The translations under genes and the position numbers were made by a program. This document shows, piece after piece, positions 7,805-16,643 of a DNA stretch of 64,000 nt (the first letter of the stretch is position 1; every line of letters starts with the position of its first letter). The DNA comes from Kribbella aluminosa. Lineage in GTDB: Bacteria; Actinomycetota; Actinomycetes; Propionibacteriales; Kribbellaceae. The stretch lies in the NCBI RefSeq assembly GCF_017876295.1, contig NZ_JAGINT010000002.1, positions 4,447,421 to 4,511,420 on the forward strand. The letters are read 5' to 3'. A model generated the notes under the pieces. That model was not told where the DNA came from. It saw nothing but the letters and a program-made list of their open reading frames with translations, and made no database searches.

Positions 7805-8455
7805 GTGCATACGTTTGCCATCCCCGCCGCGGTGCTCTGCGGAGTACTGCTGCTGAGTGCCTGCGGCAAGGACTCGAACGACGGCGGCCACCCGGTCCCG
7901 GCCGGCGGCGACTCCGGTACGTCGACGTCGAACACGCCGACCGGTGGGCCGTCGTCCGGGCCGAGCGAGACGGCCACGAGCGCCCCGACCCAGCCCGCGA
8001 CCAGCGAGAAGCCGGCCGCCAAGCAGGTGATCGTCCAGGCCGGGAACTTCGGGTCGAACCCCGCCGTCCAAGGGCTCGTGACCAGTTACCCGCTGTACTT
8101 CAAGGCGCTCGTCGACCGCGACGACACGATCCTGAAGCAGCGGTTCCCGTCGTTCTTCTACGCCGACGTCGCGCAGGGCATCGTGGATGCCAAACGCAAC
8201 GGCTGGGTGATGAAGCCGCCGGGCAGCGTGGTCGTGGTCGGCGCCCGCAGTACGCCGCAAGGCACCGTGACGGTGCAGACCTGCCGCTCGCAGAGCACGC
8301 AGTACTGGGACCCGAAGGCACAGAACTGGACCGTCGCGGCACCGCACGGATCGGCCGAGGTGATCGAGATGGTGAAGACCGGGATGGGCTGGCTGCCGTA
8401 CCGGCTGGTCACGAGCAAGGGCGTGAACTGTGCGGGCATCCGCTATCCGGCCTAG
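7805..8455 (+). CDS. Putative lipoprotein
   Basis: 216 residues from GTG at 7805 (GGAGG 10 bases upstream). The N-terminus is a lipoprotein signal peptide with lipobox LSAC (Cys at about residue 20), followed by a 50-residue Ser/Thr/Pro/Gly linker and a globular domain of about 130 residues with two Cys (TCRSQ, VNCAG). The domain resembles unnamed secreted domains of actinobacteria; I do not recognise a function. Its place 20 bases after the tadG-like gene suggests co-transcription with the pilus operon. Confidence 0.7.
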   Translation: MHTFAIPAAVLCGVLLLSACGKDSNDGGHPVPAGGDSGTSTSNTPTGGPSSGPSETATSAPTQPATSEKPAAKQVIVQAGNFGSNPAVQGLVTSYPLYFKALVDRDDTILKQRFPSFFYADVAQGIVDAKRNGWVMKPPGSVVVVGARSTPQGTVTVQTCRSQSTQYWDPKAQNWTVAAPHGSAEVIEMVKTGMGWLPYRLVTSKGVNCAGIRYPA

Positions 8456-8563
8456 ATCAGAACGCCGATTTTCAGGTTGCGAAGAGGTGACGGGGCACTG
8501 GGCAACGGGCATGATGCCCCTGGTCGAAGATAATCTGCGGGAAGACGAGTCTGGGGAGTGAGG

Positions 8564-9496
8564 ATGCACAACCGGGTAGGCCGCGCGCTGCTCGCCTTGA
8601 GCGCAGTTCTCGCACTGCTGGTGGCAGTCCCCGCCACGACCGCCTCCGCCGAGACCATCACCACCGGCAACTCGGTCTGCAGCATGTACGTCAACTCGGT
8701 CGGCTTCGGCTCCTACTGCAGCTCCGGCCAGCCGTACCTCGGTGACGGGCCTCCGCCGCCGACCTGGAAGACGCGGCTCGAGGGCAAGCCGTTCGTGCCC
8801 TGCCGGAACTTCGAGATCCCGCCGGGCATCCGGCTGCCGAAGGCTCCGGACGGCAAGAAGTGGGTGCTCCGGGTGACCATCACGGATTACAACCTGGACA
8901 CCTACAACGGCGGGGACAAGGCGCACCTGGAGCGCGCGTACATGCCGGTCGACGCGGCCGAGGAAGCCCAGTGCCCGTTCCCGGACTACATGAAGCAGTT
9001 CTGGTACCGGTTCCAGACCAACTACCCGGACCCGGCCTTGCAGGTCATGCCGACGTTCACGCCGCGGGTGAACGTCCCGGCCTACTTCACGCTGACGCCG
9101 CAGACCGCCGAGGTGTACGAGACCGACGGGACGACGAGCAGCTACTTCAGCCCGGGGCACAACCTGACCATGCGCGGCATGGTCGTGGAGCTGGCGATCG
9201 ATCCGGGTGACGGCACCGGTGAGTTCACCTGCCTGACCGGGACGACGCCGCTGGACGACCCGACGGGATACGACCAGACGAAAGACCCGTACCACCAGCT
9301 CAACCCGTGTTTTCACAAGTACGCGAAGTCGAGTGCGAGTCAGCCGGACGGGATGTACACCGTGAAGCTGACGATCACCTGGGAAGTGTCCTATTGGATC
9401 GGCAAGGACGCGGGTGGCTGGAAGCCGATCGGGAAGGCGAGCGTTCACGCCGTACAGCGGTTGCCGGTGCAGGAAGTCGAGGCCATCGGTGGTTGA
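8564..9496 (+). CDS. Secreted protein of unknown function
   Basis: 310 residues. ATG at 8564 is preferred over the GTG at 8558 because GGGGAG lies 6 bases upstream. A classical signal peptide is seen (VGRALLALSAVLALLVAVPATTASA, cut near residue 27). The mature part has six or more Cys and extended beta-rich stretches (MYTVKLTITWEVSYW near the end), as in exported actinobacterial proteins encoded beside Tad loci. A separate promoter is possible in the 108-bp gap upstream. No enzyme motif is recognised. Confidence 0.7.
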   Translation: MHNRVGRALLALSAVLALLVAVPATTASAETITTGNSVCSMYVNSVGFGSYCSSGQPYLGDGPPPPTWKTRLEGKPFVPCRNFEIPPGIRLPKAPDGKKWVLRVTITDYNLDTYNGGDKAHLERAYMPVDAAEEAQCPFPDYMKQFWYRFQTNYPDPALQVMPTFTPRVNVPAYFTLTPQTAEVYETDGTTSSYFSPGHNLTMRGMVVELAIDPGDGTGEFTCLTGTTPLDDPTGYDQTKDPYHQLNPCFHKYAKSSASQPDGMYTVKLTITWEVSYWIGKDAGGWKPIGKASVHAVQRLPVQEVEAIGG

Positions 9497-9529
9497 TCCG
9501 GTGGCTGATGGCGGGGGTATGGAGGAGCG

Positions 9530-12500
9530 ATGGTAAGGACGAATGATCCGGTGCGCGCGGCGCGGCTGCCGCAGCGGCGGTCGACGAGTCCGGGCGCGGA
9601 CCGGCTGAAGGGCTTCCTCGCGCTGCTCGCGATCCTCGCGATCGTCGGCGGTGTGCCGTACGTGCTGCTGCGATTCTTCGGTACGCCGTGGCCGGACAGC
9701 ATGCCCACCAAGAGCATGCTGTTCAGCGAGCTGAACGTCCGGACCGTGCTGGGCATCATCGCGTTCTTCGTCTGGATCGCCTGGCTGCACTTCGTGGTCT
9801 GCCTGATCGCGGAGGCGGTCGCGGAGGTCCGCGGCCACGGCCTGTCCCCACGGGTCCCGCTCGGCGGCGGCTCGCAGGCGCTGGCCCGGCGGCTGATCGG
9901 CACCGTCGTACTGATCGCGGCCGGCGCGGGCGTGAGCCTGCCGGTGGCGAGCGCCGCCACGACGAGCGGCCCGGTCGCCCCGACCGCGGTCACGGCGCGG
10001 CACAGCACGCAGGATTCGACGTCGTCGCAGTTCCGCCAGACCGAGGCGTCCAGCACGATCCTCAGCGGCAGCAACCAGCAGGCGAACAAGACCACCACCG
10101 GCGTCCGGACGAACCATGACCACAAGGGTCAGGTGATCAAGTACACCGAGGTGCGCCCGCCGCACGGCCGCAACTACGACTGCCTGTGGGACATCGCGGA
10201 GCGGCATCTCGGCGACGGTCGCCGATACAAGGAGATCTACGACCTCAACAAGGACAAGCTGCAGCCGGACGGCCGCCGGCTGACCAACCCGGACCTGATC
10301 ATGCCGGGCTGGCAGGTACGGCTGCCGGCCGACGCGAAGGGCCCGGGGGTGCACACGGTCCGGGTGAGCATCGGCGACCACACGTCGACCACCGAGACCA
10401 AGACCCACACCACTCAGGCCCGGACGAAAACGACCGGGACCAAGACGACGGCCAAGCCGAAGGTCGCGGTCGACCACAGGACCGAGACCGGGACCAGCGG
10501 TCCGGGGCGCTACGCGGAGCAGGGCATCGAGAAGGGGTCCTCGCTGGGGATCGTCAGCTCGACGACCGACCCGGGCGCGAAGAACGTCAAGCCGGGCGGC
10601 CCGAACGTGACGGCCGAGCCGCACATCCCGGGCACCGGGACGAACACGCAGGGCGAGCCGGCCGGCGGCGGTACCCAGGTGCCGGTGGCGGCACCGATCG
10701 CCGCGCACAGCGGCGGCATCAGCCTGCAGGAGGCCGGCATCTTCGGCTTCGGCGCGACATTGCTCGCGGCCGGCCTGGCGCTGGCGCTGAAGCGCCGCCG
10801 CGGCTGGGCGCAGGGACCGGGGCCGAAGGCCGCCGGTCAGCGGCAGACCGAGATCGACCTGCGGCTGGCGGCCGACGTACCGACCGCGCAGTTCGTGGAC
10901 AACTCGCTTCGCAAGCTCGGCGCGGACATGACCCAGCTCGGGCGCCCGATGCCGAACGTGGTCGCCGCGCTGGTGACCGGCCGCGCGCTGACCCTGGTCC
11001 TGGACCCGTACGAGGCGCAGCCCGCCCCGCCCGGTCCGTGGCAGGCGATCGCCGAGGGCACCCGCTGGACGCTGCGGCGCGGCTACGGACCGTCCGGCGA
11101 GGTGAATGCGCCCGCGCCGTACCCGACGCTGGTCACGGTCGGCCAGAACGCCGACGGTGCCACGGTCCTGATCGACCTCGACACCGCGAACGGGATCGTC
11201 GCGTTCGGCGGCGTGACCAACGCGTCCCGCGACGTGGTCGGTTCGCTGGCCGTCGAGCTGGCCACCAACCTGTGGTCGGAGGGCGCGCACATCAGCATGG
11301 TCGGATTCGGTGACGACCTGTCGTCGCTGTCGCCGAGCAGGCTGAGCTACTGGGTGCGGCTGGACGACGCGATGGGCGAGGTGGTCCGTCGTACCGAGGC
11401 GCAGGTCCAGGCCTGCCAGCGGCGGAACGCCGGCTCGGTCGCCGAGGCCCGGATGACGCACCCGGACGCGGCGCTGTGGGGCGCGGAGATCATCTTCGTG
11501 TCGGCGCCGCCGTCACCGGAGGAGCAGGACCAGCTGAACCGGGTGGCCGCGGACACCAAGCGCAGCATCTCGGTGGTCGTGGTCGGTGACGTGCTGAACG
11601 CGCCGTGGCGGTTCGTCGTGGACGAGAAGGACCAGGCGGTCTGCCGGCTGCTCGGCCTCGAGGTCGATGCCCACAGCATCGACCCGGAGCAGTTCGCGGA
11701 CCTGGTCCAGCTGTTCGACGCGGCCGAGGCGGATGCTCGCGACAAGCGCCGGTCGGAGCAGGACATGCCGGCGTACGAGTTCTCGGCCACCGACCTGAGC
11801 CAGCCGGCCCCGGTCGAGGTGGACCTGCTCGGCCCGGTCGAGGTGGATGCACGCGGCGTGATCGACGAGGGCCGGATCGCGCTCGCGACCGAGATCATCG
11901 CGTTCCTGGCCAGCCAGGACTACGGCGTACACCCGAACGTGCTGGCCGGTGCGATCTGGCCGCGCGGCATCAGCCAGGAGCTGCGCGACTCGGCGCTCGA
12001 GCACACCCGCCGCTGGGTCGGTGTGGACGCGATGTACGCCGACGAGTCCGGCCGCTGGATGCTGAACCGCAGCGTGGTCCGGGTCGACTGGGACGTGTTC
12101 CGGACGCTGGCGAAGCAGGCGTCGATGGTCGACGACCCGCGTGGCCCGCTGTCGACGGCGCTCAGCCTGGTGCACGGCGCCGCCTGGTCGAACCTGCCCG
12201 GCGGCCGCTACTCGTGGCTGGCCGCGTCCGGCATCGAGCGCCGGATGGTCGAGGCCGTCGTCGACGCCGCCCTGCGGCTCGCCGAGGCGTCCCTCGGCCA
12301 CAACGACGGCAACCTGGCCCGCACCGCCCTGCAGACCGGCCTGAGCTTTTCGCCGGCCTCCGAGGAACTGTGGCGGGCCACCCTCCGGCTCGCGGCCCAC
12401 TTCGGCACCACCGAAGACGTCACCAACGTCGCCGGCCAGATGTACGCCGCCCTCACCAAACACGGCGCCCCCCGCGGCCCCGAAGCCGAAACCGACGCCC

Positions 12501-12550
12501 TCGTCGACGAGCTCCTCCCCGGCTACCACCGCCCCGCCCAGGTCGCCTGA
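9530..12550 (+). CDS. Membrane-anchored LysM protein with C-terminal BTAD-like domain
   Basis: 1006 residues, ATG after GGAGGAGCG. Order: two N-terminal membrane segments (about 28-48 and 75-98), a third at about 128-148, then a LysM-like domain (CLWDIAERHLGDGRRYKEIYDLN, about 220-242), a Thr/Lys-rich linker, another hydrophobic segment (FGFGATLLAAGLALALKRRR, about 405-424), a large cytoplasmic region, and a C-terminal winged-helix plus tetratricopeptide-like region (about 780-1000) of the bacterial transcriptional activator (BTAD/SARP) kind. Such LysM-BTAD proteins occur beside actinobacterial Tad loci, so it may link envelope state to pilus-gene control (inference). Confidence 0.75.
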   Translation: MVRTNDPVRAARLPQRRSTSPGADRLKGFLALLAILAIVGGVPYVLLRFFGTPWPDSMPTKSMLFSELNVRTVLGIIAFFVWIAWLHFVVCLIAEAVAEVRGHGLSPRVPLGGGSQALARRLIGTVVLIAAGAGVSLPVASAATTSGPVAPTAVTARHSTQDSTSSQFRQTEASSTILSGSNQQANKTTTGVRTNHDHKGQVIKYTEVRPPHGRNYDCLWDIAERHLGDGRRYKEIYDLNKDKLQPDGRRLTNPDLIMPGWQVRLPADAKGPGVHTVRVSIGDHTSTTETKTHTTQARTKTTGTKTTAKPKVAVDHRTETGTSGPGRYAEQGIEKGSSLGIVSSTTDPGAKNVKPGGPNVTAEPHIPGTGTNTQGEPAGGGTQVPVAAPIAAHSGGISLQEAGIFGFGATLLAAGLALALKRRRGWAQGPGPKAAGQRQTEIDLRLAADVPTAQFVDNSLRKLGADMTQLGRPMPNVVAALVTGRALTLVLDPYEAQPAPPGPWQAIAEGTRWTLRRGYGPSGEVNAPAPYPTLVTVGQNADGATVLIDLDTANGIVAFGGVTNASRDVVGSLAVELATNLWSEGAHISMVGFGDDLSSLSPSRLSYWVRLDDAMGEVVRRTEAQVQACQRRNAGSVAEARMTHPDAALWGAEIIFVSAPPSPEEQDQLNRVAADTKRSISVVVVGDVLNAPWRFVVDEKDQAVCRLLGLEVDAHSIDPEQFADLVQLFDAAEADARDKRRSEQDMPAYEFSATDLSQPAPVEVDLLGPVEVDARGVIDEGRIALATEIIAFLASQDYGVHPNVLAGAIWPRGISQELRDSALEHTRRWVGVDAMYADESGRWMLNRSVVRVDWDVFRTLAKQASMVDDPRGPLSTALSLVHGAAWSNLPGGRYSWLAASGIERRMVEAVVDAALRLAEASLGHNDGNLARTALQTGLSFSPASEELWRATLRLAAHFGTTEDVTNVAGQMYAALTKHGAPRGPEAETDALVDELLPGYHRPAQVA

Positions 12551-12562
12551 TCCCCTGTCGCA

Positions 12563-12666
12563 CAACCCTCCAGTTCAGGGGATATCCCCTGAACTGGAGG
12601 CTTGCCCACTGAAAATGGCGGCAGACAACCCTCCACTTGAGCGGGCAACCCTCCGCCTGAGTGGGC
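12563..12666. repeat. Three imperfect CAACCCTCC...G(A/T)G-GGG repeats
   Basis: CAACCCTCC begins at 12563, 12626 and 12646, each followed within about 10 bases by a G-rich partner (TTCAGGGG, TTGAGCGGG, CTGAGTGGG). Every unit can pair weakly with itself, and the first merges into the 34-bp palindrome. They lie between the convergent ends of the LysM-BTAD gene and the metalloprotease gene, so they are probably a degenerating bidirectional terminator array. Confidence 0.5.
12567..12600. terminator. Perfect 34-bp palindrome, bidirectional terminator
   Basis: Two perfect 17-base arms (CCTCCAGTTCAGGGGAT and its complement) meet with no loop, 17 bases after the stop of the LysM-BTAD gene and ahead of the convergent metalloprotease stop. 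No long T tract, as is usual in high-GC actinobacteria. Confidence 0.7.
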
Positions 12667-12674
12667 GGGCCGCT

Positions 12675-13577
12675 TCAGAGGGAGCGGGCCGACCAGGTGT
12701 CGCAGGCGGTTAGGTCGCCGGAGTCCATGCCGGCCTTGAACCAGCGCATGCGTTGGGCGGCGGTGCCGTGGCTGAAGCTTTCCGGGGTGACCTGGCCCTG
12801 GGTCTTCTGCTGGATGCGGTCGTCGCCGACGGATGCGGCGGCGTCCAGGCCGCGTTCGATGTCGTCCTGGGTGAGGCCGATGATCAGCGGCTTGCCGTTC
12901 TTGCCGGGGACCGTGGTGGCGTGGTTGGTCCAGATGCCGGCAAAGCAGTCGGCCTGGAGTTCGGAGCGGACCGAGTCCGACGTCGGGCCGTTCCGGGTCT
13001 TGATCCGGTCCAGGATGCCGTACAGGTTCTGGATGTGGTGGCCGTACTCGTGCGCGACGACGTACGCCTCCGCGAACTCGCCGCCCTTCGCGCCGAGATC
13101 GGTCTGCAGCGTCTGGAAGAAGCCGAGGTCCAGGTACACGCGCTGGTCGGGCGGGCAGTAGAACGGGCCGACCGCGCTGGTCGCCGGGCCGCAGCCGGTG
13201 TTCACCGAGCCGTCGAAGACCCGCAGCGGGGCGCGGGTGTACTTCTTCCCGTGCCGGGGGAGCTCCGCGGCCCAGAAGTTCTCGATCGAGTTCTGGTAGA
13301 AGACGAACCGGCAGTCCGAGTTCGACTGCAGGTCGGTGCCCTTCGTGCAGGAGCTGAGGTTGCCCGCTGCCGTGTTCTGCGTGACCGGCTCGTCACTGCC
13401 ACCTCCGCCTGGCAGACCGCCGCTCAGGAGCAGGATGACGACCAGCAGGATCAGGCCGCCGATGCCGCCGCCGACCGGGATCACCCCGCCCGGCAGCCCG
13501 CCGCGACCCCCGCCACCGCTACCGCGGGTGTCCTCGACACCGCTGGTGTCGAGATCCGCATCCGGATTGAATTTCAC
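12675..13577 (-). CDS. Neutral zinc metallopeptidase (YpfJ family)
   Basis: 300 residues from GTG at 13577 (VKFNPDADLDTSGVEDTRG). The N-terminal Gly-rich stretch RGSGGGGRGG and one membrane segment (about residues 38-56, GGLILLVVILLLSGG) are typical of the putative neutral zinc metallopeptidase family. The zinc motif HEYGHH occurs at about residue 182, followed by the third-ligand region SELQADCFAG near 212 (Glu/Asp). It is probably a membrane-anchored extracytoplasmic protease. The promoter must lie in the 63 bp shared with the divergent ABC-F gene. Confidence 0.85.
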   Translation of the reverse strand: MKFNPDADLDTSGVEDTRGSGGGGRGGLPGGVIPVGGGIGGLILLVVILLLSGGLPGGGGSDEPVTQNTAAGNLSSCTKGTDLQSNSDCRFVFYQNSIENFWAAELPRHGKKYTRAPLRVFDGSVNTGCGPATSAVGPFYCPPDQRVYLDLGFFQTLQTDLGAKGGEFAEAYVVAHEYGHHIQNLYGILDRIKTRNGPTSDSVRSELQADCFAGIWTNHATTVPGKNGKPLIIGLTQDDIERGLDAAASVGDDRIQQKTQGQVTPESFSHGTAAQRMRWFKAGMDSGDLTACDTWSARSL

Positions 13578-13640
13578 GGCACATACACTAGAGCAGCCAA
13601 CCCGGCCGGACCCCAGCGTAAGGACCCCTGCGTACCCCCG

Positions 13641-15239
13641 ATGATCACTGTTTCCAATCTCGAGGTTCGCGTCGGTGCCCGGCAGTTGCTGGCGCCCGCG
13701 TCGTTCCGGGTCGGCCCGGGTGACAAGGTCGGGCTGGTCGGCCGTAACGGTGCCGGCAAGACCACGTTGACCAAGATCCTCGCCGGCGAAGGGCTGCCGG
13801 CCTCCGGGTCGGTGACCTCGTCGGGCGAGATCGGCTACCTGCCGCAGGATCCGCGCACCGGCGACCTCGACATGCTGGCCCGGGACCGGATCCTGTCCGC
13901 CCGCGGGCTGGACGATGTCGTACGGCGGTTGCGCAGCGCCGAGAAGTCGATGGCCAGCGACGACGAGAAGACCCGCGCCAAGGGCATGCGGCGGTACGAG
14001 CGTGCCGAGGCGGACCTGCACGCCGCCGGTGGGTACGCCGCCGAGTCCGAGGCGGCCCGGATCGCGGCCAACCTCGGCCTCCCGGACCGGGTCCTCGGCC
14101 AGCCGCTGTCCACCCTGTCCGGCGGTCAGCGGCGGCGCGTCGAGCTGGCCCGGATCCTGTTCGCGCAGGCCGGGACGCTGCTGCTCGACGAGCCGACCAA
14201 CCACCTGGACGCGGACTCGATCATCTGGCTGCGGGACTTCCTCAAGTCGTACGCCGGTGGCGTGATCATGATCAGCCACGACGTGAATCTGCTGGAGGAG
14301 ACCGTCACCCGGGTCTTCCACCTGGACGCGAACCGCGCCGAGATCGACGTCTACAACGTCGGCTGGAAGGCGTACCTGAGCCAGCGCGAGACCGACGAGC
14401 GGCGCCGCAAGCGCGAGCGCGCGAACGCCGAGAAGAAGGCCACCCAGCTGGTCGACCAGGCGAACAAGATGCGCGCCAAGGCGACCAAGGCGGCGGCCGC
14501 CCAGCAGATGCTGCGCCGCGCCGAGCGGTTGATGTCCTCGCTGGAGGACGAGCGCCAGACCGACCGGGTCGCGAAGATCTCGTTCCCGACGCCGGCGCCG
14601 TGCGGCAAGACGCCGTTGATGGCGCGCGAGCTGTCGAAGTCGTACGGCTCGCTGGAGATCTTCACCGACGTCGACCTGGCGATCGACAAGGGTTCCCGGG
14701 TCGTGGTCCTCGGGCTGAACGGTGCCGGCAAGACCACACTGCTGCGCATCCTCGGCGGGATCGAGAAGGCCGACACCGGCGAGGTCATCGACGGCCACGG
14801 CCTCAAGCTCGGGTACTACGCCCAGGAGCACGAGACGCTCGACGTGAACCGGACCGTGCTGGAGAACATGAAGTCCGCGGCCCCGGATCTGAACGAGACG
14901 CAGGCGCGCAGTGTGCTCGGCTCGTTCCTGTTCACCGGCGACGACTCCGACAAGCCCGCCAGCGTGCTCTCCGGTGGTGAGAAGACCCGTCTCGCCCTCG
15001 CGACCCTGGTCGTCTCCGCGGCGAACGTCCTGCTCCTCGACGAGCCGACCAACAACCTCGACCCGGCGTCCCGGGCAGAGGTGCTGAACGCGATCCGCTC
15101 GTACACCGGCGCGATCGTGCTCGTCACCCACGACGAGGGCGCGGTCGAGGCCCTCGAGCCCGAACGCGTCGTCCTGCTCCCCGATGGCGTCGAGGACCTG
15201 TGGACGAACGAGTACGCCGACCTGGTCTCGCTTGCCTGA
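13641..15239 (+). CDS. ABC-F family ATPase (ribosome-associated type)
   Basis: 532 residues from ATG at 13641. Two ABC domains without membrane segments: Walker A GRNGAGKTT (about residue 36) and GLNGAGKTT (about 358), signatures LSGGQRRRVE (about 158) and LSGGEKTRL (about 445), Walker B LLLDEPTNHLD and LLLDEPTNNLD. The basic linker between them (ERRRKRERANAEKKATQLVDQANKMRAKATKAAA region, about 250-290) is the P-site tRNA-interaction motif typical of ABC-F. It acts on the ribosome in translation or antibiotic protection; which subgroup cannot be told from here. Confidence 0.88.
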   Translation: MITVSNLEVRVGARQLLAPASFRVGPGDKVGLVGRNGAGKTTLTKILAGEGLPASGSVTSSGEIGYLPQDPRTGDLDMLARDRILSARGLDDVVRRLRSAEKSMASDDEKTRAKGMRRYERAEADLHAAGGYAAESEAARIAANLGLPDRVLGQPLSTLSGGQRRRVELARILFAQAGTLLLDEPTNHLDADSIIWLRDFLKSYAGGVIMISHDVNLLEETVTRVFHLDANRAEIDVYNVGWKAYLSQRETDERRRKRERANAEKKATQLVDQANKMRAKATKAAAAQQMLRRAERLMSSLEDERQTDRVAKISFPTPAPCGKTPLMARELSKSYGSLEIFTDVDLAIDKGSRVVVLGLNGAGKTTLLRILGGIEKADTGEVIDGHGLKLGYYAQEHETLDVNRTVLENMKSAAPDLNETQARSVLGSFLFTGDDSDKPASVLSGGEKTRLALATLVVSAANVLLLDEPTNNLDPASRAEVLNAIRSYTGAIVLVTHDEGAVEALEPERVVLLPDGVEDLWTNEYADLVSLA

Positions 15240-15241
15240 CG

Positions 15242-15324
15242 GAGGGTGTCCGGGAGATCTGCGCCTACTGCGCGGCACTCGGCGGGCACCTGATCGCTAC
15301 GGCGCAGATTTCCCGGACACCCTC
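15242..15324. terminator. Long stem-loop terminator after ABC-F gene
   Basis: A 24-base left arm (15242-15265, GAGGGTGTCCGGGAG...) pairs with 15301-15324 with a single mismatch around a 35-base loop. It begins two bases after the ABC-F stop and ends 23 bases before the next start; a weak T-rich stretch (tacttct) follows. It is much longer than most terminators here, so a miniature repeat is also possible. Confidence 0.65.
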
Positions 15325-15347
15325 TACTTCTGAGTAATATCCGTCCT

Positions 15348-16121
15348 ATGACTGGTCTGCGACTGAGTGTCGACGGTGCGGTGGCCCGGGTGGTGCTGGA
15401 TCGGCCCGAGGTGCGGAACGCCCAGACGCCCCGGATGTGGAGCGAGCTGGCGGACTTCGGTACGTCGCTGCCGGACGGCGTCCGCGTGGTGATCGTGTCG
15501 GGGGAGGGGCCGTCGTTCTCGGCCGGGCTCGACCGGCGGCTGATCATGGGCGAGAACGACCTCGGCGAAGAGCCGCTGCTGAACCTCGGCGCCAAGCCGA
15601 CCGCCGAGGTCCTGGAGCTGATCGCGCACTTCCAGTCCGGCTTCTCCTGGCTGCGGCGGCCGGAGATCGTCAGCATCGCGGCCGTCCAGGGGCACGCGGT
15701 CGGCGCCGGCTTCCAGCTCGCGCTGGCCTGCGACCTGCGGGTGGTGACCCCCGACGCGCGGTTCAGCATGCGCGAGCCGTCGCTCGGCCTGGTCCCGGAC
15801 CTCGGCGGCACGAAGCCGCTCGTCGAGCTCGTCGGGTACTCCCGGGCCCTCGAGATCTGCGCCACCACCCGCTGGGTCGAGGCGGCCGAGGCGAAGGAGC
15901 TCGGCCTCGCGAACATCGTCGTACCGGCGGACGAGCTGGAGGCGACGGTCAAGGACTTGTCCGACGCCGTGCTCGGCCCGCTGCCGGGCGCGATCCGCGA
16001 GACCAAGGCATTGCTCCTCGGCGCCGCGGACCGCACGTACGACGACCAGCTCAAGGCCGAGCGTGAGGCCCAGGAGCGCCGCCTGAAGGAACTCCTCGCC
16101 GCCTTCGGCTCAGGGAGCTAG
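15348..16121 (+). CDS. Enoyl-CoA hydratase/isomerase (crotonase) family protein
   Basis: 257 residues, usual length. The crotonase fold is clear: SAGLD oxyanion strand near residue 61, QGHAVGAGFQLALACDLRV near 115-133, and FSMREPSLGLVPDLGG near 140-155. Of the two catalytic glutamates of rat enoyl-CoA hydratase, the first (Glu144) is Gln here (GAGFQ) and the second (Glu164) is kept (MREPSLG). Water addition as in the classic hydratase is therefore doubtful; an isomerase or another crotonase reaction is more likely. It stands alone between a strong stem-loop and a convergent gene whose stop it overlaps by four bases. Confidence 0.82.
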   Translation: MTGLRLSVDGAVARVVLDRPEVRNAQTPRMWSELADFGTSLPDGVRVVIVSGEGPSFSAGLDRRLIMGENDLGEEPLLNLGAKPTAEVLELIAHFQSGFSWLRRPEIVSIAAVQGHAVGAGFQLALACDLRVVTPDARFSMREPSLGLVPDLGGTKPLVELVGYSRALEICATTRWVEAAEAKELGLANIVVPADELEATVKDLSDAVLGPLPGAIRETKALLLGAADRTYDDQLKAEREAQERRLKELLAAFGSGS

Positions 16122-16558
16122 TGCCAGTTGCTGACGAGTACGTCGTTCGGGGCCGGCTCGCCCTTGCCGGTTTCGACGTACCGCTTGAGGCTCATCAGGA
16201 ACGTGGCCCACTTGGTGCTGCAGTGGTACATGAACTCGACCGGCTCCCGCCAGCCCTCGTGCTTGAACAGGACGATCGTGAAGTCGTCGGCCCGGGACAG
16301 CGTGAAGCTGACCTGGGTGCCGATCCATTCGTCGGGGCCACCAACGACCTCCCAGCGGATCAGCTCCGGGGTGGTCTCCAGGACCTTCATGTCGAACCCG
16401 TCGCCGCCCGCACTGGCGAAGCGGAACGCGATCACGCCGTCGACGTCACCGGTGGTGTCCTCGGTCCACCAGCCGGCCAGGCCGTCGATCGTGGTCAGCG
16501 CGTCGTAAACGTCCTTGCTCGGGGCAACGATGCCCACGCGGTGCAGGATATCGCTCAC
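16118..16558 (-). CDS. SRPBCC/AHSA1-domain protein
   Basis: 146 residues from GTG at 16558 (VSDILHRVGIVAPSKDVYDALTT). The START-like fold signature is visible: APxxVYDALT, GLAGWWTEDTTG, then alternating strands and a C-terminal helix (WATFLMSLKRYVETG). SRPBCC proteins bind hydrophobic ligands; AHSA1-type members are often paired with ArsR regulators. It is the third gene of an operon read leftwards (SRPBCC, ArsR, mini-ORF, SRPBCC) and its GTG overlaps the mini-ORF stop. Ligand unknown. Confidence 0.82.
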   Translation of the reverse strand: MSDILHRVGIVAPSKDVYDALTTIDGLAGWWTEDTTGDVDGVIAFRFASAGGDGFDMKVLETTPELIRWEVVGGPDEWIGTQVSFTLSRADDFTIVLFKHEGWREPVEFMYHCSTKWATFLMSLKRYVETGKGEPAPNDVLVSNWH

Positions 16559-16638
16559 GCCTCCACCTCGCTGCGCTCGGCTCTGGCCTGAGCGATGTGA
16601 TCGGCTCTGCTTCTTGTTCGCTCGCTGCGTTCGCTCAT
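16555..16638 (-). CDS. SERSE-type coupling mini-ORF, copy 2 (27 aa)
   Basis: ATG at 16638, five bases after the ArsR stop, opens MSERSERTRSRADHIAQ... and ends AERSEVEA, with its TGA overlapping the GTG of the SRPBCC gene (GTGA, 16555-16558). The SERSE coding motif occurs twice, at both ends, and its last codons carry GAGGTGGAGG, the ribosome site for the next gene. It has the same design as the mini-ORFs at 2667 and 36613. Confidence 0.5.
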   Translation of the reverse strand: MSERSERTRSRADHIAQARAERSEVEA

Positions 16639-16643
16639 CGGAA

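Noticed and set aside
7781..11461. 1226-codon minus-strand frame
   Set aside because: Shadow of the lipoprotein, secreted protein and LysM-BTAD genes; the plus-strand products have signal peptides, membrane helices and domains.
12753..13640. Plus-strand extension of the ABC-F frame across the metalloprotease gene
   Set aside because: The ABC-F protein starts naturally at 13641; the extension is antisense to a gene with an intact HEYGHH motif.
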